64,000 nucleotides of DNA from Nonomuraea pusilla (GTDB lineage: Bacteria > Actinomycetota > Actinomycetes > Streptosporangiales > Streptosporangiaceae), in NCBI RefSeq assembly GCF_900109355.1, contig NZ_FOBF01000004.1, positions 186,001-250,000 on the forward strand, written 5' to 3'. The notes under the pieces were generated by a model. That model searched no databases, was not told the DNA's origin, and worked only from the letters and a program-made list of their open reading frames with translations. Positions 25,099-33,243 of this stretch are shown piece after piece; within the stretch, counting starts at the first letter, position 1, and each line of letters opens with the position of its first letter. The position numbers were made by a program, and so were the translations under genes.

Positions 25099-26121
25099 AT
25101 GTCCCACAAGACGCTCCTCCGCACGGGCCCGCTCTTGCAGGGCGGAGCCGGCCCGTACGGCCCGCCCGGCCGGCCGGGTCCCGACGGTCTGGCCCTGCCC
25201 CCCGGCTTCTTCGGCAGGGTCGTGGCCCGCTCGGGCCAGAAGGTCGCCGGGCTGACCTGGCACGCCGCCCCCGACGGCGGCGCCTGCTTCCCCGACGGCG
25301 CCGGCTGGATCTACGTCTCGAACTCGGAGCTGCCGCTGCTCGGCGGCGCGTCGGCGCTGCGCTTCCGTCCCGACGGCTCGATCGCCGACGCCTACCGCAT
25401 CCTGTCGGGCACCGACCTCAACTGCGCGGGCGGCGCCACCCCGTGGCACAGCTGGCTGTCGTGCGAGCTGGGGCACCGGGGCCGGGTGTTCGAGTGCGAC
25501 CCGTACGGCGCCCGCGCGGCGCGTCCCCGCCTGGCGATGGGCCGGTTCCGCCACGAGGCGGCCGCCTGCGACCCGGAGCGCGGCGTCGTCTACCTGACGG
25601 AGGACGAGCCCGACGGCTGCTTCTACCGGTTCCGTCCTGGCGACTGGGGCGACCTGACGGAGGGCACGCTGGAGGTGCTGTGCGGCTCGGGCGAGTGGCG
25701 GCAGGTGCCGTCGCCGGCGGCGCTGCTGACGCCCACCCGCTACCAGGTCGAGGCCGCCCGCCACTTCGACGGCGGCGACGGCTGCCACTACGCGGGCGGC
25801 GTCTGCTACTTCACCACGAAGGGCGGCACGACGCTGTGGGCGTACGACGCGCAGGCGTCCAGCCTGGACCGGCTGTGCTCGGGGGTGCGCGCCGTCACCG
25901 CCGCCCCCTCCGGCGACCTGTACGTCTCCAGGGAGACCACGGAGATCCACGTGATCGCCCCCGACCGCGAGGTCACCCCGTTCCTGAGGCTGGCCGGGCA
26001 CGACGGTGCCGAGCTGACGGGCCTCGCGTTCTCGCCCGACGGCGCGCGGCTCTACTTCTCGGCCAGGCGCGGACGCACCGACGGCTGCACGTTCGAGGTG
26101 ACGGGCCCGTTCCGCCCCTGA
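25099..26121 (+). CDS. PhoX-family (DUF839) protein
   Basis: 340 residues resembling PhoX phosphatases: LPPGFFGRVVARSG near the start, TPWHSWLSCELG in place of the usual TPWGTWLSCEE, GRFRHEAAACDPERGVVYLTEDE and a beta-propeller repeat pattern. PhoX enzymes use Ca and Fe to hydrolyse phosphate esters outside the cell, but this protein lacks an obvious Tat signal, so its location and activity are uncertain. ATG 25099 has GGGAGG six to seven bases upstream; TAGCGT at 25070-25075 is a candidate -10. The last codons form the first unit of a tandem repeat that continues past the stop. Confidence 0.8.
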   Translation: MSHKTLLRTGPLLQGGAGPYGPPGRPGPDGLALPPGFFGRVVARSGQKVAGLTWHAAPDGGACFPDGAGWIYVSNSELPLLGGASALRFRPDGSIADAYRILSGTDLNCAGGATPWHSWLSCELGHRGRVFECDPYGARAARPRLAMGRFRHEAAACDPERGVVYLTEDEPDGCFYRFRPGDWGDLTEGTLEVLCGSGEWRQVPSPAALLTPTRYQVEAARHFDGGDGCHYAGGVCYFTTKGGTTLWAYDAQASSLDRLCSGVRAVTAAPSGDLYVSRETTEIHVIAPDREVTPFLRLAGHDGAELTGLAFSPDGARLYFSARRGRTDGCTFEVTGPFRP

Positions 26122-26212
26122 CACCGCGCCGCCTGTTCCGCCCCTGACATCGTGCCGCCCGTTCCCCCCTGACACCGTGCCGCCCGTTCCGTCCCTGACG
26201 CCGCGCCGCCCG
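26107..26212 (+). repeat. Tandem repeat of about 26 bp at the 3' end of the PhoX gene
   Basis: About four imperfect copies of a unit reading GTTCCGCCCCTGACACCG then CGCCGCC(T/C). The first copy contains the last codons and TGA stop of the PhoX gene; the others follow downstream to the start of the MarR-GNAT stop codon region. Unit lengths vary by one base (25-26). Confidence 0.75.
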
Positions 26213-26215
26213 GCC

Positions 26216-27166
26216 TCAGGCGTCCGGCGGGGCCGCTGAACCGGTGGGCCGCAGGTCGCGCGACCACATCTCCTCGACGACCTCGACGCCGTTCTCGACG
26301 CCTGGCTCGGTCGAGTCGAGGTGGAACCCGGCCGCCGCGTAGATGCGCCGCGCGCTGGTCAGGCAGTCGCGGGTCCACAGGACGACGCGCTCGTAGCCGT
26401 GGGACTGCGCGTGGCGCACGCACTCGTCCACGAGCCTGCGCCCGATGCCGAGCCCCCGGGCGGACGGTTCGACCAGCAGCATGCGCAGCTTGGCCGTGCG
26501 GTCGTCCTGGTGGACGCAGAAGACGCAGCCGGCCCGCTCGCCGCCCACCTCCGCGATCCAGCCGGCGTCGCGAGCCGGGTCGAACGCGGCGAGGATGCCC
26601 GCGACGAGCTGCTCGAACTCGGTGCCCCAGCCGTACTCCTCGCTGTAGAGCTCGGCGTGGCGGTGGGCGGCCCAGGACAGGTCGCCGGTGCGGGGCGGCC
26701 TGATGACGTACCCCTGGTGGCGCGCGTTGGACCCGAGGAGGGTCCTGATGGCGGCCATGCTCTCCACGAGGCGGCGCCGGCCGTCCTCCGTCAGCCGCGC
26801 GAGCATGGCCTCGATCTCCTCGGTCGAGCGCCTGTCCAGGTGGGCGTACGCCTGCGTGCCCGCCGGGGTCAGCGCGACGACCTGCTTGCGCGCGTCGGCG
26901 GCGGAGCGCTCGCGGGTGATCAGCCCGTCGGTCTCGAACCTGGCGAGGATCCTGCTGAGGTAGCCCGCGTCGAGGTCGAGCAGGCCGCGCAGCTCGCCGG
27001 TCTCCATCCGCGCGGCCTGCGCCAGCTCGAAGATGACCCTTCCCTCGGTCAGCGAGTACGGCGAGTCCAGCATGCCCGCCTGCAGCAGCCCGATCACTTT
27101 CGTATAGAACCTGTTGAAGGCCCGGACCTCAGAGACCCTTGCCTCCGTCAAAGAATTCATTGCCAT
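26216..27166 (-). CDS. MarR-GNAT fusion: regulator with acetyltransferase domain
   Basis: 316 residues. Residues 1-145 are a MarR winged HTH (FNRFYTKVIGLLQ, then LDLDAGYLSRILARFETDGLI and a wing with DARKQVVALT). Residues 155-316 are a GNAT fold with the acetyl-CoA loop SARGLGIGRRLVDECV and VVLWTRDCLTSARRIYAAAGF. The ligand or substrate is unknown; such fusions occur widely in actinobacteria. Two ATG codons are possible (27166 and 27160); neither has a Shine-Dalgarno. It diverges from the lactonase gene with only 25 bases between, so the promoters overlap. Confidence 0.87.
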   Translation of the reverse strand: MAMNSLTEARVSEVRAFNRFYTKVIGLLQAGMLDSPYSLTEGRVIFELAQAARMETGELRGLLDLDAGYLSRILARFETDGLITRERSAADARKQVVALTPAGTQAYAHLDRRSTEEIEAMLARLTEDGRRRLVESMAAIRTLLGSNARHQGYVIRPPRTGDLSWAAHRHAELYSEEYGWGTEFEQLVAGILAAFDPARDAGWIAEVGGERAGCVFCVHQDDRTAKLRMLLVEPSARGLGIGRRLVDECVRHAQSHGYERVVLWTRDCLTSARRIYAAAGFHLDSTEPGVENGVEVVEEMWSRDLRPTGSAAPPDA

Positions 27167-27191
27167 AGTCAACCATGAGAGGATGCCCCCT

Positions 27192-28124
27192 GTGAAGCAC
27201 CTGTACGTGGGCGGATACGGCCCCGGCATCGTCACCCTCGGCGGCGGCCTGACCCGCGTCGCGTCCCCGTCGTTCCTGGCGGCCCACCCGTCCCTGCCGG
27301 TGCTGTACGCCGTGGGCGAGCTGGAGCGCGGCTGGCTGACCGCCTTCTCCGCGGCGGGGGAGGAGACCGCGGACGGCGTCCTCGTGCCGCTGGCCGAGCG
27401 GCCGAGCGAGGGCGACACCCCCTGCCACGTGGCCGTCGACCCTTCGGGCACGCTCCTGGCCGTGGCCAACTACGGCGACGGCACCGTCAGCCTGCACCAC
27501 CTCGACGCCCGCGGCGCGTTCACCGGCGACCCGGTCGTGCTGCCGCACGAGGGCTGCGGCCCCGTGGCCGACCGGCAGGAGCGCTCGCACGCCCACCAGT
27601 GCGTCTTCCACGACGGCGTCATCCACGTCGCCGACCTCGGCACCGACGAGATCCGCCGCTACCTGCCCGACGGCACCGCCCTGGAGCCCCTCACCCTGCA
27701 GCCCGGCGCAGGCCCTCGCCACCTGGCCTTCTCCGGAGGCCGGCTGTACGTCGCGGGCGAGCTCGACGGCAACGTCTGGATGATCGAGGACGGCCGCGCC
27801 TCCGCGGCGCCCGCCTCCGCCGTGCCCGGCCCGAACCACCCCTCCCACCTGCTGCTGGAGGGCGACCTCGTCTACGTCGGCAACCGGGGCCCGAACACGG
27901 TCTCCGTGCTGCGCGCCGGCGACCTGTCCATGGTCGCCGAGGTGCCCTCGGGCGGCGACTGGCCCCGCCACTTCGCCATCGACGGCGACCGCATGTACGT
28001 CGCCAACCAGCGCTCCGGCGGCGTCGCCGTGTTCGCCATCAAGGACGGCGTGCCCGAGCCCACCGGCGAGGTGCACGAGGTCGACAGCCCCGCGTGCGTC
28101 CTGCCTCTGGAGATGGGTCCGTGA
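27192..28124 (+). CDS. Lactonase-family beta-propeller (6-phosphogluconolactonase-like)
   Basis: 310 residues. Seven-bladed propeller with the Pgl/lactonase motifs: KHLYVGGYG at the start, HVAVDPSGTLLAVANYGDGTV, HAHQCVFHDG, GPRHLAFSGG, GPNHPSHLLL, VGNRGPNTVSV and WPRHFAIDGDRMYVANQRSG. The substrate could be 6-phosphogluconolactone or another lactone. GTG 27192 has GAGAGG nine bases upstream; an ATG at 27183 is the alternative. It diverges from the MarR-GNAT gene, a possible regulator. Confidence 0.88.
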   Translation: MKHLYVGGYGPGIVTLGGGLTRVASPSFLAAHPSLPVLYAVGELERGWLTAFSAAGEETADGVLVPLAERPSEGDTPCHVAVDPSGTLLAVANYGDGTVSLHHLDARGAFTGDPVVLPHEGCGPVADRQERSHAHQCVFHDGVIHVADLGTDEIRRYLPDGTALEPLTLQPGAGPRHLAFSGGRLYVAGELDGNVWMIEDGRASAAPASAVPGPNHPSHLLLEGDLVYVGNRGPNTVSVLRAGDLSMVAEVPSGGDWPRHFAIDGDRMYVANQRSGGVAVFAIKDGVPEPTGEVHEVDSPACVLPLEMGP

Positions 28125-28223
28125 CGCGGCCGTGAGGCGCTTCGGAGATGGGGCCGTGACGCGGCCGTAAGGAGTTCGCCAAGTCGCGTCCCGCGGGGGC
28201 GGCGCTCCTGTGATCATGTGCGC

Positions 28224-29618
28224 GTGCGCAAGCTGATCATCGTACTCGCCCTGCTGGCCGCCGGGTGCTCGGCCGTGCCCGCCACCGAGCAGGCCCGCCC
28301 GGCGCCCGCGCCCCCGCCGGCCGCGCCCGCCGCCTCGGCCGCGCCGTCCCGGCCCCCCGCGGACCTGCCGGCCTCCTGGCGGCTGGACAGGCGCGGCGCC
28401 GAGCACGAGATCGAGGGCTACGCCGACCGGGTCAGCGTGCTGCCGGGGGAGAAGTTCGCGCTGCACGTCTCCACCACCGCGCCGCGCTTCACCGCCACCG
28501 CCTTCCGCATGGGCGCCGAGCCCACCGCCGTGTGGAGGTCGGCGCAGGTCAAGGGCGAGCGGCAGCCGCCGGCCAGAACCGTGCGCGGCACCGTCACCGC
28601 CGCGCACTGGCGTCCCTCGCTCACGGTCGGCACCGCCGGCTGGGCCGAGGGCCCCTACCTGATCAGGCTGGACGCCTCCACCGGCGCCCAGCGCTACGTC
28701 CCCGTCACCGTGCGGTCGGCCTCCACCAGCGGCAAGGTCGTCATGGTGAACGCCGTCACCACCTGGCAGGCGTACAACCTGTGGGGCGGGCGCAGCCTGT
28801 ACAAGGGGCCCGGCGGGTTCGAGGACCGCTCCCGCGCGGTCACCTTCGACCGCCCGTACGACGGGTCGGGCGCGCGGCTCTTCCTCGACTTCGAGCAGGA
28901 GGCGTTCGCCGTCGCCGAGCGGAGCGGCGTGCCGCTCGCGTACCTGACCAGCCTCGACCTCAAGCCGGGCGTGCTCGACGGCGCCCGCGCGGTGGTCTCG
29001 CTCGGCCACGACGAGTACTGGTCGCCGCAGATGCGCGCGGTGGTCACCCGGGCCAGGGACCAGGGGACGAACCTCGCCTTCCTCGGCGCGAACGCCGTCT
29101 ACTGGCGCATCGGCCTGGGCGACAGGACGGTCGAGTGCGACAAGGAGCGGCGCTGCCGCCTGTGGCGCGACACGGAGCCGGAGAGTGCCCTGGTGGGCCA
29201 GATGTACGACTGCTTCCCCGCCGAGGGCGCCTACACGGTGAGCCGCCCCCGGCACTGGATCTTCGCCGGCACCCGCGGCACCCGCTTCCCCGGCATGGCG
29301 GGGGTCGAGACCGACCGCGTCTCGCCGGGGTCGCCCGAGGACATCGAGGTGCTGGCCGAGTCGCACTTCTCCTGCGGGGGGCGGCAGACCGTCTCGCACA
29401 CCACGTACTACACGGCGCCGAGCGGGGCCGGGGTGTTCGCCTCGGGCACGATGCGCTGGGTCTGCGGCATGCGGGGGCGGAGCTGCGGCCACGGGGTGCC
29501 GGAGTCGGCGGCCCCCTTCACCCGCAGGGCGACGACGAACCTGCTGACCCGCTTCGCCCGCGGCCCCGCGGCGCGGCCCGGGGCGCGCGGGCTGTCCTCC
29601 ACGCGTGGGACGGGCTAG
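28224..29618 (+). CDS. Lipoprotein with N,N-dimethylformamidase-beta-like domain
   Basis: About 464 residues. The signal peptide RKLIIVLALLAAGC ends in the lipobox LAAGC, so it is a lipoprotein on the outer face of the membrane. A Pro/Ala-rich linker (about 20-55) follows. The rest matches the dimethylformamidase large-subunit-like domain: TTWQAYNLWGGRSLY, LSLGHDEYWSPQMR-like and FLGANAVYWRI. Four or more Cys lie in the C-terminal part (ECDKERRC, HFSCGG, RWVCGM). The substrate is unknown. GTG codons at 28218 and 28224 are both possible. The stop shares CTAG with the convergent Clp-N gene. Confidence 0.82.
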   Translation: MRKLIIVLALLAAGCSAVPATEQARPAPAPPPAAPAASAAPSRPPADLPASWRLDRRGAEHEIEGYADRVSVLPGEKFALHVSTTAPRFTATAFRMGAEPTAVWRSAQVKGERQPPARTVRGTVTAAHWRPSLTVGTAGWAEGPYLIRLDASTGAQRYVPVTVRSASTSGKVVMVNAVTTWQAYNLWGGRSLYKGPGGFEDRSRAVTFDRPYDGSGARLFLDFEQEAFAVAERSGVPLAYLTSLDLKPGVLDGARAVVSLGHDEYWSPQMRAVVTRARDQGTNLAFLGANAVYWRIGLGDRTVECDKERRCRLWRDTEPESALVGQMYDCFPAEGAYTVSRPRHWIFAGTRGTRFPGMAGVETDRVSPGSPEDIEVLAESHFSCGGRQTVSHTTYYTAPSGAGVFASGTMRWVCGMRGRSCGHGVPESAAPFTRRATTNLLTRFARGPAARPGARGLSSTRGTG

Positions 29619-30391
29619 GGCCCCGGCGTCCGGGGGGTCTCGCCGAGCAGGCGGGCGATCTCCCGCTCGGCGGGGTCCCTGGCGACCCCGAGAGCGTTCA
29701 GGGCCCGTGCGGCGGGCTCGTCCCTGAGCGACAGCACGGCCAGGAGGAGGTGCTCGGTGCCGACGTGGGCGTGGCCGAGCCGCAGCGCCTCGCGCAGCGC
29801 CAGCTCCAGGACCTTCCTGCCCTGGGCGGAGAACGGCGGCCCCGGAGGCGGCCCCTGCGGAGGTCCCTGCGGCGGCCCCTGTGGCGGCGCGGAGGGCTGC
29901 GGCGCGCCGCCCGCCCCCAGCGCGGCGGCCATGGCGCCGCGCACCGCCTCGGGGGAGGCGCCCAGCGCGGCCGTCGCGCGGGCGGCCACCCCGTGGGGCT
30001 CGCGCAGCAGGCCCAGCACGAGGTGCGCGGGCTCGATGTGGCGGTGCCCGTCCGCGCGCGCCTCCTCCTGGGCCGCGACGACGGCGACCCGGGCCCCGTC
30101 GTCGTAGCGGGCGAAGGCGCGCAGGTCGTCGGCGAGCGAGCCGCCGCCCTCCTTCGGGACGAAGCGCTTCTGCGCGGCCTGCTTGCTGACGCCCATGTTG
30201 CGCCCGATCTCGGTCCAGGACGCGCCCGCGTGCCGCGCCTGGTCGACGAAGTGCCCGATCAGGTGGTCGGCCACCTCGCCCAGGTGCTCGCCGAGCGCCA
30301 CGGCGTCGGCGAGCTGCCCGAGCGGGTCGCCGTCGGGGTGACGGCTCCTGACGACGGAGATGAGGTCGTCGAGCCGGACGGTTCCTTCCAT
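29615..30391 (-). CDS. Clp-N repeat protein with HTH region, no ATPase
   Basis: 258 residues. An N-terminal helical region with an HTH-like segment, SWTEIGRNMGVSKQAAQKRF (about 57-76), is followed by two Clp_N repeats (about 92-145 and 185-250; GHRHIEPAHLVLGLLRE and GHAHVGTEHLLLAVLSL) joined by a (PPQG)n linker. ClpC-type N-domains bind adaptors or substrates, and here they occur without AAA+ modules. The promoter TTGACC-N17-CAGGGT-N6-ATG is overlapped by two GTCAAC-N5-GTTGAC palindromes, so autoregulation by this HTH is likely. The stop shares CTAG with the convergent lipoprotein gene. Confidence 0.85.
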   Translation of the reverse strand: MEGTVRLDDLISVVRSRHPDGDPLGQLADAVALGEHLGEVADHLIGHFVDQARHAGASWTEIGRNMGVSKQAAQKRFVPKEGGGSLADDLRAFARYDDGARVAVVAAQEEARADGHRHIEPAHLVLGLLREPHGVAARATAALGASPEAVRGAMAAALGAGGAPQPSAPPQGPPQGPPQGPPPGPPFSAQGRKVLELALREALRLGHAHVGTEHLLLAVLSLRDEPAARALNALGVARDPAEREIARLLGETPRTPGP

Positions 30392-30392
30392 G

Positions 30393-30438
30393 CGTCAACC
30401 CTGCGTTGACGATCGCCTCCGGTCAACCCCCGGTTGAC
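30393..30438 (-). promoter_or_regulatory. Leaderless promoter and twin operators of the Clp-N/HTH gene
   Basis: Operator 1: CGTCAAC-N5-GTTGACG (30393-30411). Operator 2: GTCAAC-N5-GTTGAC (30422-30438, approximate outer bounds). On the minus strand TTGACC (30421-30426), 17 bases, CAGGGT (30398-30403), six bases, ATG. Operator 2 covers the -35 and operator 1 covers the -10 and start site, so binding would block transcription. Operator 2 also contains the glpK stop codon. Confidence 0.78.
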
Positions 30439-31895
30439 GATCCGTGCGACGCCAGCCGGACCGCCTCCCGCCAGCGCCCGTACGCCGCGTCGTCGCGCGC
30501 GCCCGGCTCGAAGCGCCGGTCGAGCTGCCAGGTCTTGCGCAGCTCCGCGGTCGACCCCCACACGCCCGAGCCCAGCCCGGCGAGGAACGCCGCGCCCAGC
30601 GCCGTCGTCTCCTGGATCACCGGCCGCTCCACCGGCGCGCCGAGCTGGTCGGCCTGCACCTGCATCAGCAGGTCGTTGGAGCTCGCCCCGCCGTCGGCCT
30701 TCAGCACCGGCACCGATCCGTACGCCATCACCTCGACCACGTCACGCACCTCGAACGCGATCGCCTCCAGCGTGGCGCGCACCAGGTGCGCGCGCGTGGT
30801 GCCACGGGTGATGCCGGTGATCAGGCCGCGCGCCTCCGGCTCCCAGTACGGCGCCCCCAGCCCGGTCAGCGCGGGCACGAACACCACGCCGCCGCTGTCG
30901 GGCACCGTGCGCGCCACCGCCTCAGACTCCGGCGCGGTGCCGATCAGTCCCAGCCCGTCACGCAGCCACTGCACCGCCGCGCCGGTCACGAAGATCGACC
31001 CCTCCAGCGCGTACGTGCGCTCGCCCGACGGCGTCTGCCAGGCCACCGTGCTGAGCAGCCCCGCCTCGGAACGGACGATCTCGCCCCCGGTGTTGGCCAG
31101 GATGAACGACCCGGTGCCGTAGGTGCACTTCACGTCGCCGGGGTCGAAACAGGTCTGGCCGAACAGCGCCGCCTGCTGGTCGCCCGCCACGCCGCTGATC
31201 GGCAGGTCCAGCCCGAGGAACGCGGCGGGATCGGTGCGGCCGATCACGCCGTGGTTCGGCACGATCTCCGGCAGCGCCCCCTCGGGCACCCCGAACAGCG
31301 CGCACAGCTCGGGCTCCCAGCCGCCTGACTCCAGCCCGTACAGCAGGGTGCGCGAGGCGTTCGACGGGTCGGTGACGTGCCGCGCGCCCCCCGTGAGCCG
31401 GGCGATCAGGTACGAGTCGACCGTGCCGCACACCACCCGGCCCGACGTCACGCCCTCCCACACGCCGGGGTCGTGCCGGGCGACCCAGGTCAGCTTGGTC
31501 GCCGTGAAGTACGGGTCGAGCCGCAGCCCGGTCAGCTCGGACACGCGGGGCTCGTGCCCGCCTTCCCGCAGCTCCTGGCAGATGCCGGACGTGCGGCGGT
31601 CCTGCCAGACGATCGCCCGCCTCGGCGCGGCGAGGGTCCGCCTGTCCCACAGGACGGCCGTCTCCCGCTGGTTGGTGATGCCGACGCAGGAGGGCGCCGT
31701 GGCGGCCCTGCGCAGCGCGGACGCGCACGCGGCGAGCGTGGCCTGCCAGATCTCCTCCGGGTTGTGCTCCACCTGGCCCGGCCGGGGGAAGTGCTGGGCG
31801 AACTCCTCGTACCCCTTGGAGTCGATCCGGCCGTCCTCGGTCACCACGAGCGCGGTGACGCCGGTGGTCCCGGCGTCGATGGCCAACACACTCAC
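30423..31895 (-). CDS. glpK: Glycerol kinase
   Basis: 490 residues of the FGGY kinase family: phosphate-1 motif AIDAGTTGVTALV, the substrate region with ITNQRETAVLWD and WQDRRT, and the C-terminal TGLGAPYWEPEARG and KADGGASSNDLLMQ. It phosphorylates glycerol to sn-glycerol 3-phosphate. The GTG at 31893-31895 has AGGAGG with seven bases' spacing. No glpF or glpD is adjacent. A DasR-like site lies 44-59 bases upstream of the start, in the region shared with the divergent phosphofructokinase gene. Confidence 0.96.
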   Translation of the reverse strand: MSVLAIDAGTTGVTALVVTEDGRIDSKGYEEFAQHFPRPGQVEHNPEEIWQATLAACASALRRAATAPSCVGITNQRETAVLWDRRTLAAPRRAIVWQDRRTSGICQELREGGHEPRVSELTGLRLDPYFTATKLTWVARHDPGVWEGVTSGRVVCGTVDSYLIARLTGGARHVTDPSNASRTLLYGLESGGWEPELCALFGVPEGALPEIVPNHGVIGRTDPAAFLGLDLPISGVAGDQQAALFGQTCFDPGDVKCTYGTGSFILANTGGEIVRSEAGLLSTVAWQTPSGERTYALEGSIFVTGAAVQWLRDGLGLIGTAPESEAVARTVPDSGGVVFVPALTGLGAPYWEPEARGLITGITRGTTRAHLVRATLEAIAFEVRDVVEVMAYGSVPVLKADGGASSNDLLMQVQADQLGAPVERPVIQETTALGAAFLAGLGSGVWGSTAELRKTWQLDRRFEPGARDDAAYGRWREAVRLASHGSSTGG

Positions 31896-31938
31896 GCAAT
31901 CGCCTCCTGATCGGTGTTCCGGTTCACCGGCCGCGCGT

Positions 31939-31954
31939 TTTGGTCTAGACCACT
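31939..31954. promoter_or_regulatory. DasR-like (dre) operator
   Basis: TTTGGTCTAGACCACT contains the 12-bp palindrome TGGTCTAGACCA and matches the Streptomyces dre consensus A(G/C)TGGTCTAGACCA(G/C)T at 14 of 16 positions. It lies between divergent glpK and the phosphofructokinase gene. DasR is a GntR-family sensor of aminosugar phosphates; its presence in this organism is inferred. Confidence 0.75.
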
Positions 31955-31968
31955 GCCGTGCCGACGTG

Positions 31969-31982
31969 CACAATCGATTGTG
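31969..31982. promoter_or_regulatory. Second palindrome upstream of the phosphofructokinase gene
   Basis: CACAATCGATTGTG is a perfect 14-bp palindrome, 15 bases past the dre-like site and 30 before the phosphofructokinase ATG. It may bind a second regulator or be part of the promoter. Confidence 0.5.
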
Positions 31983-32011
31983 GTCGGACAACCCGTCGGG
32001 AGGAACCCGCC

Positions 32012-33037
32012 ATGCGTATCGGAGTGCTCACCGGAGGCGGCGACTGCCCCGGTCTCAACGCTGTGATCAGGGCTGTCGTGAGGAAGGGAGTCAGCGTCCA
32101 CGGCCACGAGTTCGTCGGTTTCCGCGACGGCTGGCGCGGCCCGCTCGAAGGCGACACCATGCCGCTCGACATCCAGGCCGTGCGCGGGATCCTGCCCCGC
32201 GGCGGCACCATCCTCGGCTCCTCCCGCACGAACCCGATCAAGATCGAGGGCGGGGTCGACCGGATCAAGGACAACCTCCGGGCCACCGGCGTCGACGCGC
32301 TCATCGCGATCGGCGGCGAGGACACCCTCGGCGTCGCCAGGCAGCTCTACGAGCGCGGCGTCAAGGTCGTCGGCGTCCCGAAGACGATCGACAACGACCT
32401 GTCCGGCACCGACTACACGTTCGGCTTCGACACGGCCGTCAACATCGCGATGGAGGCCATCGACCGCCTGCACACCACCGCAGAGTCGCACCACCGGGCC
32501 CTGATCTGCGAGGTGATGGGCCGCCACGCCGGCTGGATCGCGCTGCACGCCGGCATGGCGGCGGGCGCGAACGTCATCCTCATCCCGGAGAAGCCGTTCG
32601 ACATCGACCGGGTCTGCGAGTACGTCGAGTCCCGCTTCCGCACCCGCTACTCGCCGATCCTCGTCGTCGCCGAGGGCGCGCACCCGATCGAGGGCCAGCT
32701 CGAACTGCAGACGGGCGAGCTCGACGCGTTCGGCCACGTCCGGCTCGGCGGCATCGGCGAGCTGCTGGCCAAGGAGATCGAGAAGCGCACCGGCAAGGAG
32801 GCCCGCACGACCGTGCTCGGGCACATCCAGCGCGGCGGCACACCCACCGCGTTCGACCGGGTGCTCGCCACCCGGTTCGGCCTGCAGGCGATCGACGCGG
32901 CGCACGAGGGCGACTTCGGCACCATGGTCGCGCTGCGCGGCACCGACATCGTGCGCGTGCCGCTCGGCGAGGCGACGGCCGAGCTGAAGACCGTGCCGGT
33001 GTCGCGGTACGCCGAGGCCGAGGTGTTCTTCGGCTGA
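32012..33037 (+). CDS. pfkA: 6-phosphofructokinase, residues of the PPi-dependent type
   Basis: 341 residues, PfkA fold of the actinobacterial group III. Motifs: GVLTGGGDCPGLNAVIRAVV at the start, IAIGGEDTLG, GVPKTIDNDL, MGRHAGWIALH and HIQRGGTPTAFDR. In the E. coli ATP enzyme the matching positions are Gly in GGDG (104) and Gly in PGTIDND (124); here they are Asp and Lys, the pair known from PPi-dependent enzymes such as that of Amycolatopsis methanolica. PPi use is therefore predicted but untested. ATG 32012 follows GGGAGGA. Two palindromes lie upstream. Confidence 0.93.
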   Translation: MRIGVLTGGGDCPGLNAVIRAVVRKGVSVHGHEFVGFRDGWRGPLEGDTMPLDIQAVRGILPRGGTILGSSRTNPIKIEGGVDRIKDNLRATGVDALIAIGGEDTLGVARQLYERGVKVVGVPKTIDNDLSGTDYTFGFDTAVNIAMEAIDRLHTTAESHHRALICEVMGRHAGWIALHAGMAAGANVILIPEKPFDIDRVCEYVESRFRTRYSPILVVAEGAHPIEGQLELQTGELDAFGHVRLGGIGELLAKEIEKRTGKEARTTVLGHIQRGGTPTAFDRVLATRFGLQAIDAAHEGDFGTMVALRGTDIVRVPLGEATAELKTVPVSRYAEAEVFFG

Positions 33038-33141
33038 CGCCCGCCGCCGCCGCGGCGCTTCGGCCGGCGCCCGCCGGGCGGTGCCCCCGGGGCGCTTCGG
33101 CGGTGTGAAAGCGGGCTGCAAGCGGCGCGCCGTACGTTCTG

Positions 33142-33223
33142 CCCGGGCGGGGGTCACCGCTACGGTCCCGCCCGGGGTACGGCTCGCGCCGCGACGTAGG
33201 CGGCCCACTCGGCGGCGCGAGCC
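33142..33223. terminator. Two hairpins between pfkA and the MHYT gene
   Basis: CCCGGGCGGG (33142-33151) pairs with CCCGCCCGGG (33167-33176), and GGCTCGCGCCGC (33181-33192) pairs with GGCGCGAGCC plus two bases (33212-33223). The 206-bp region between convergent genes holds no ORF worth calling. The second hairpin suits both directions. Confidence 0.6.
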
Positions 33224-33243
33224 GCGCCCCTGGGGCGCCCGCG

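Noticed and set aside
29840..29890. PPQG tandem repeats as a mobile or regulatory repeat
   Set aside because: They are in-frame codons of the linker between the two Clp-N repeats and are explained by a flexible Pro-rich hinge.
27129..30398. Open frame of about 1089 codons on the minus strand
   Set aside because: It runs opposite the lactonase and lipoprotein genes and through the Clp-N gene in another frame; composition is low-complexity and motif-free.
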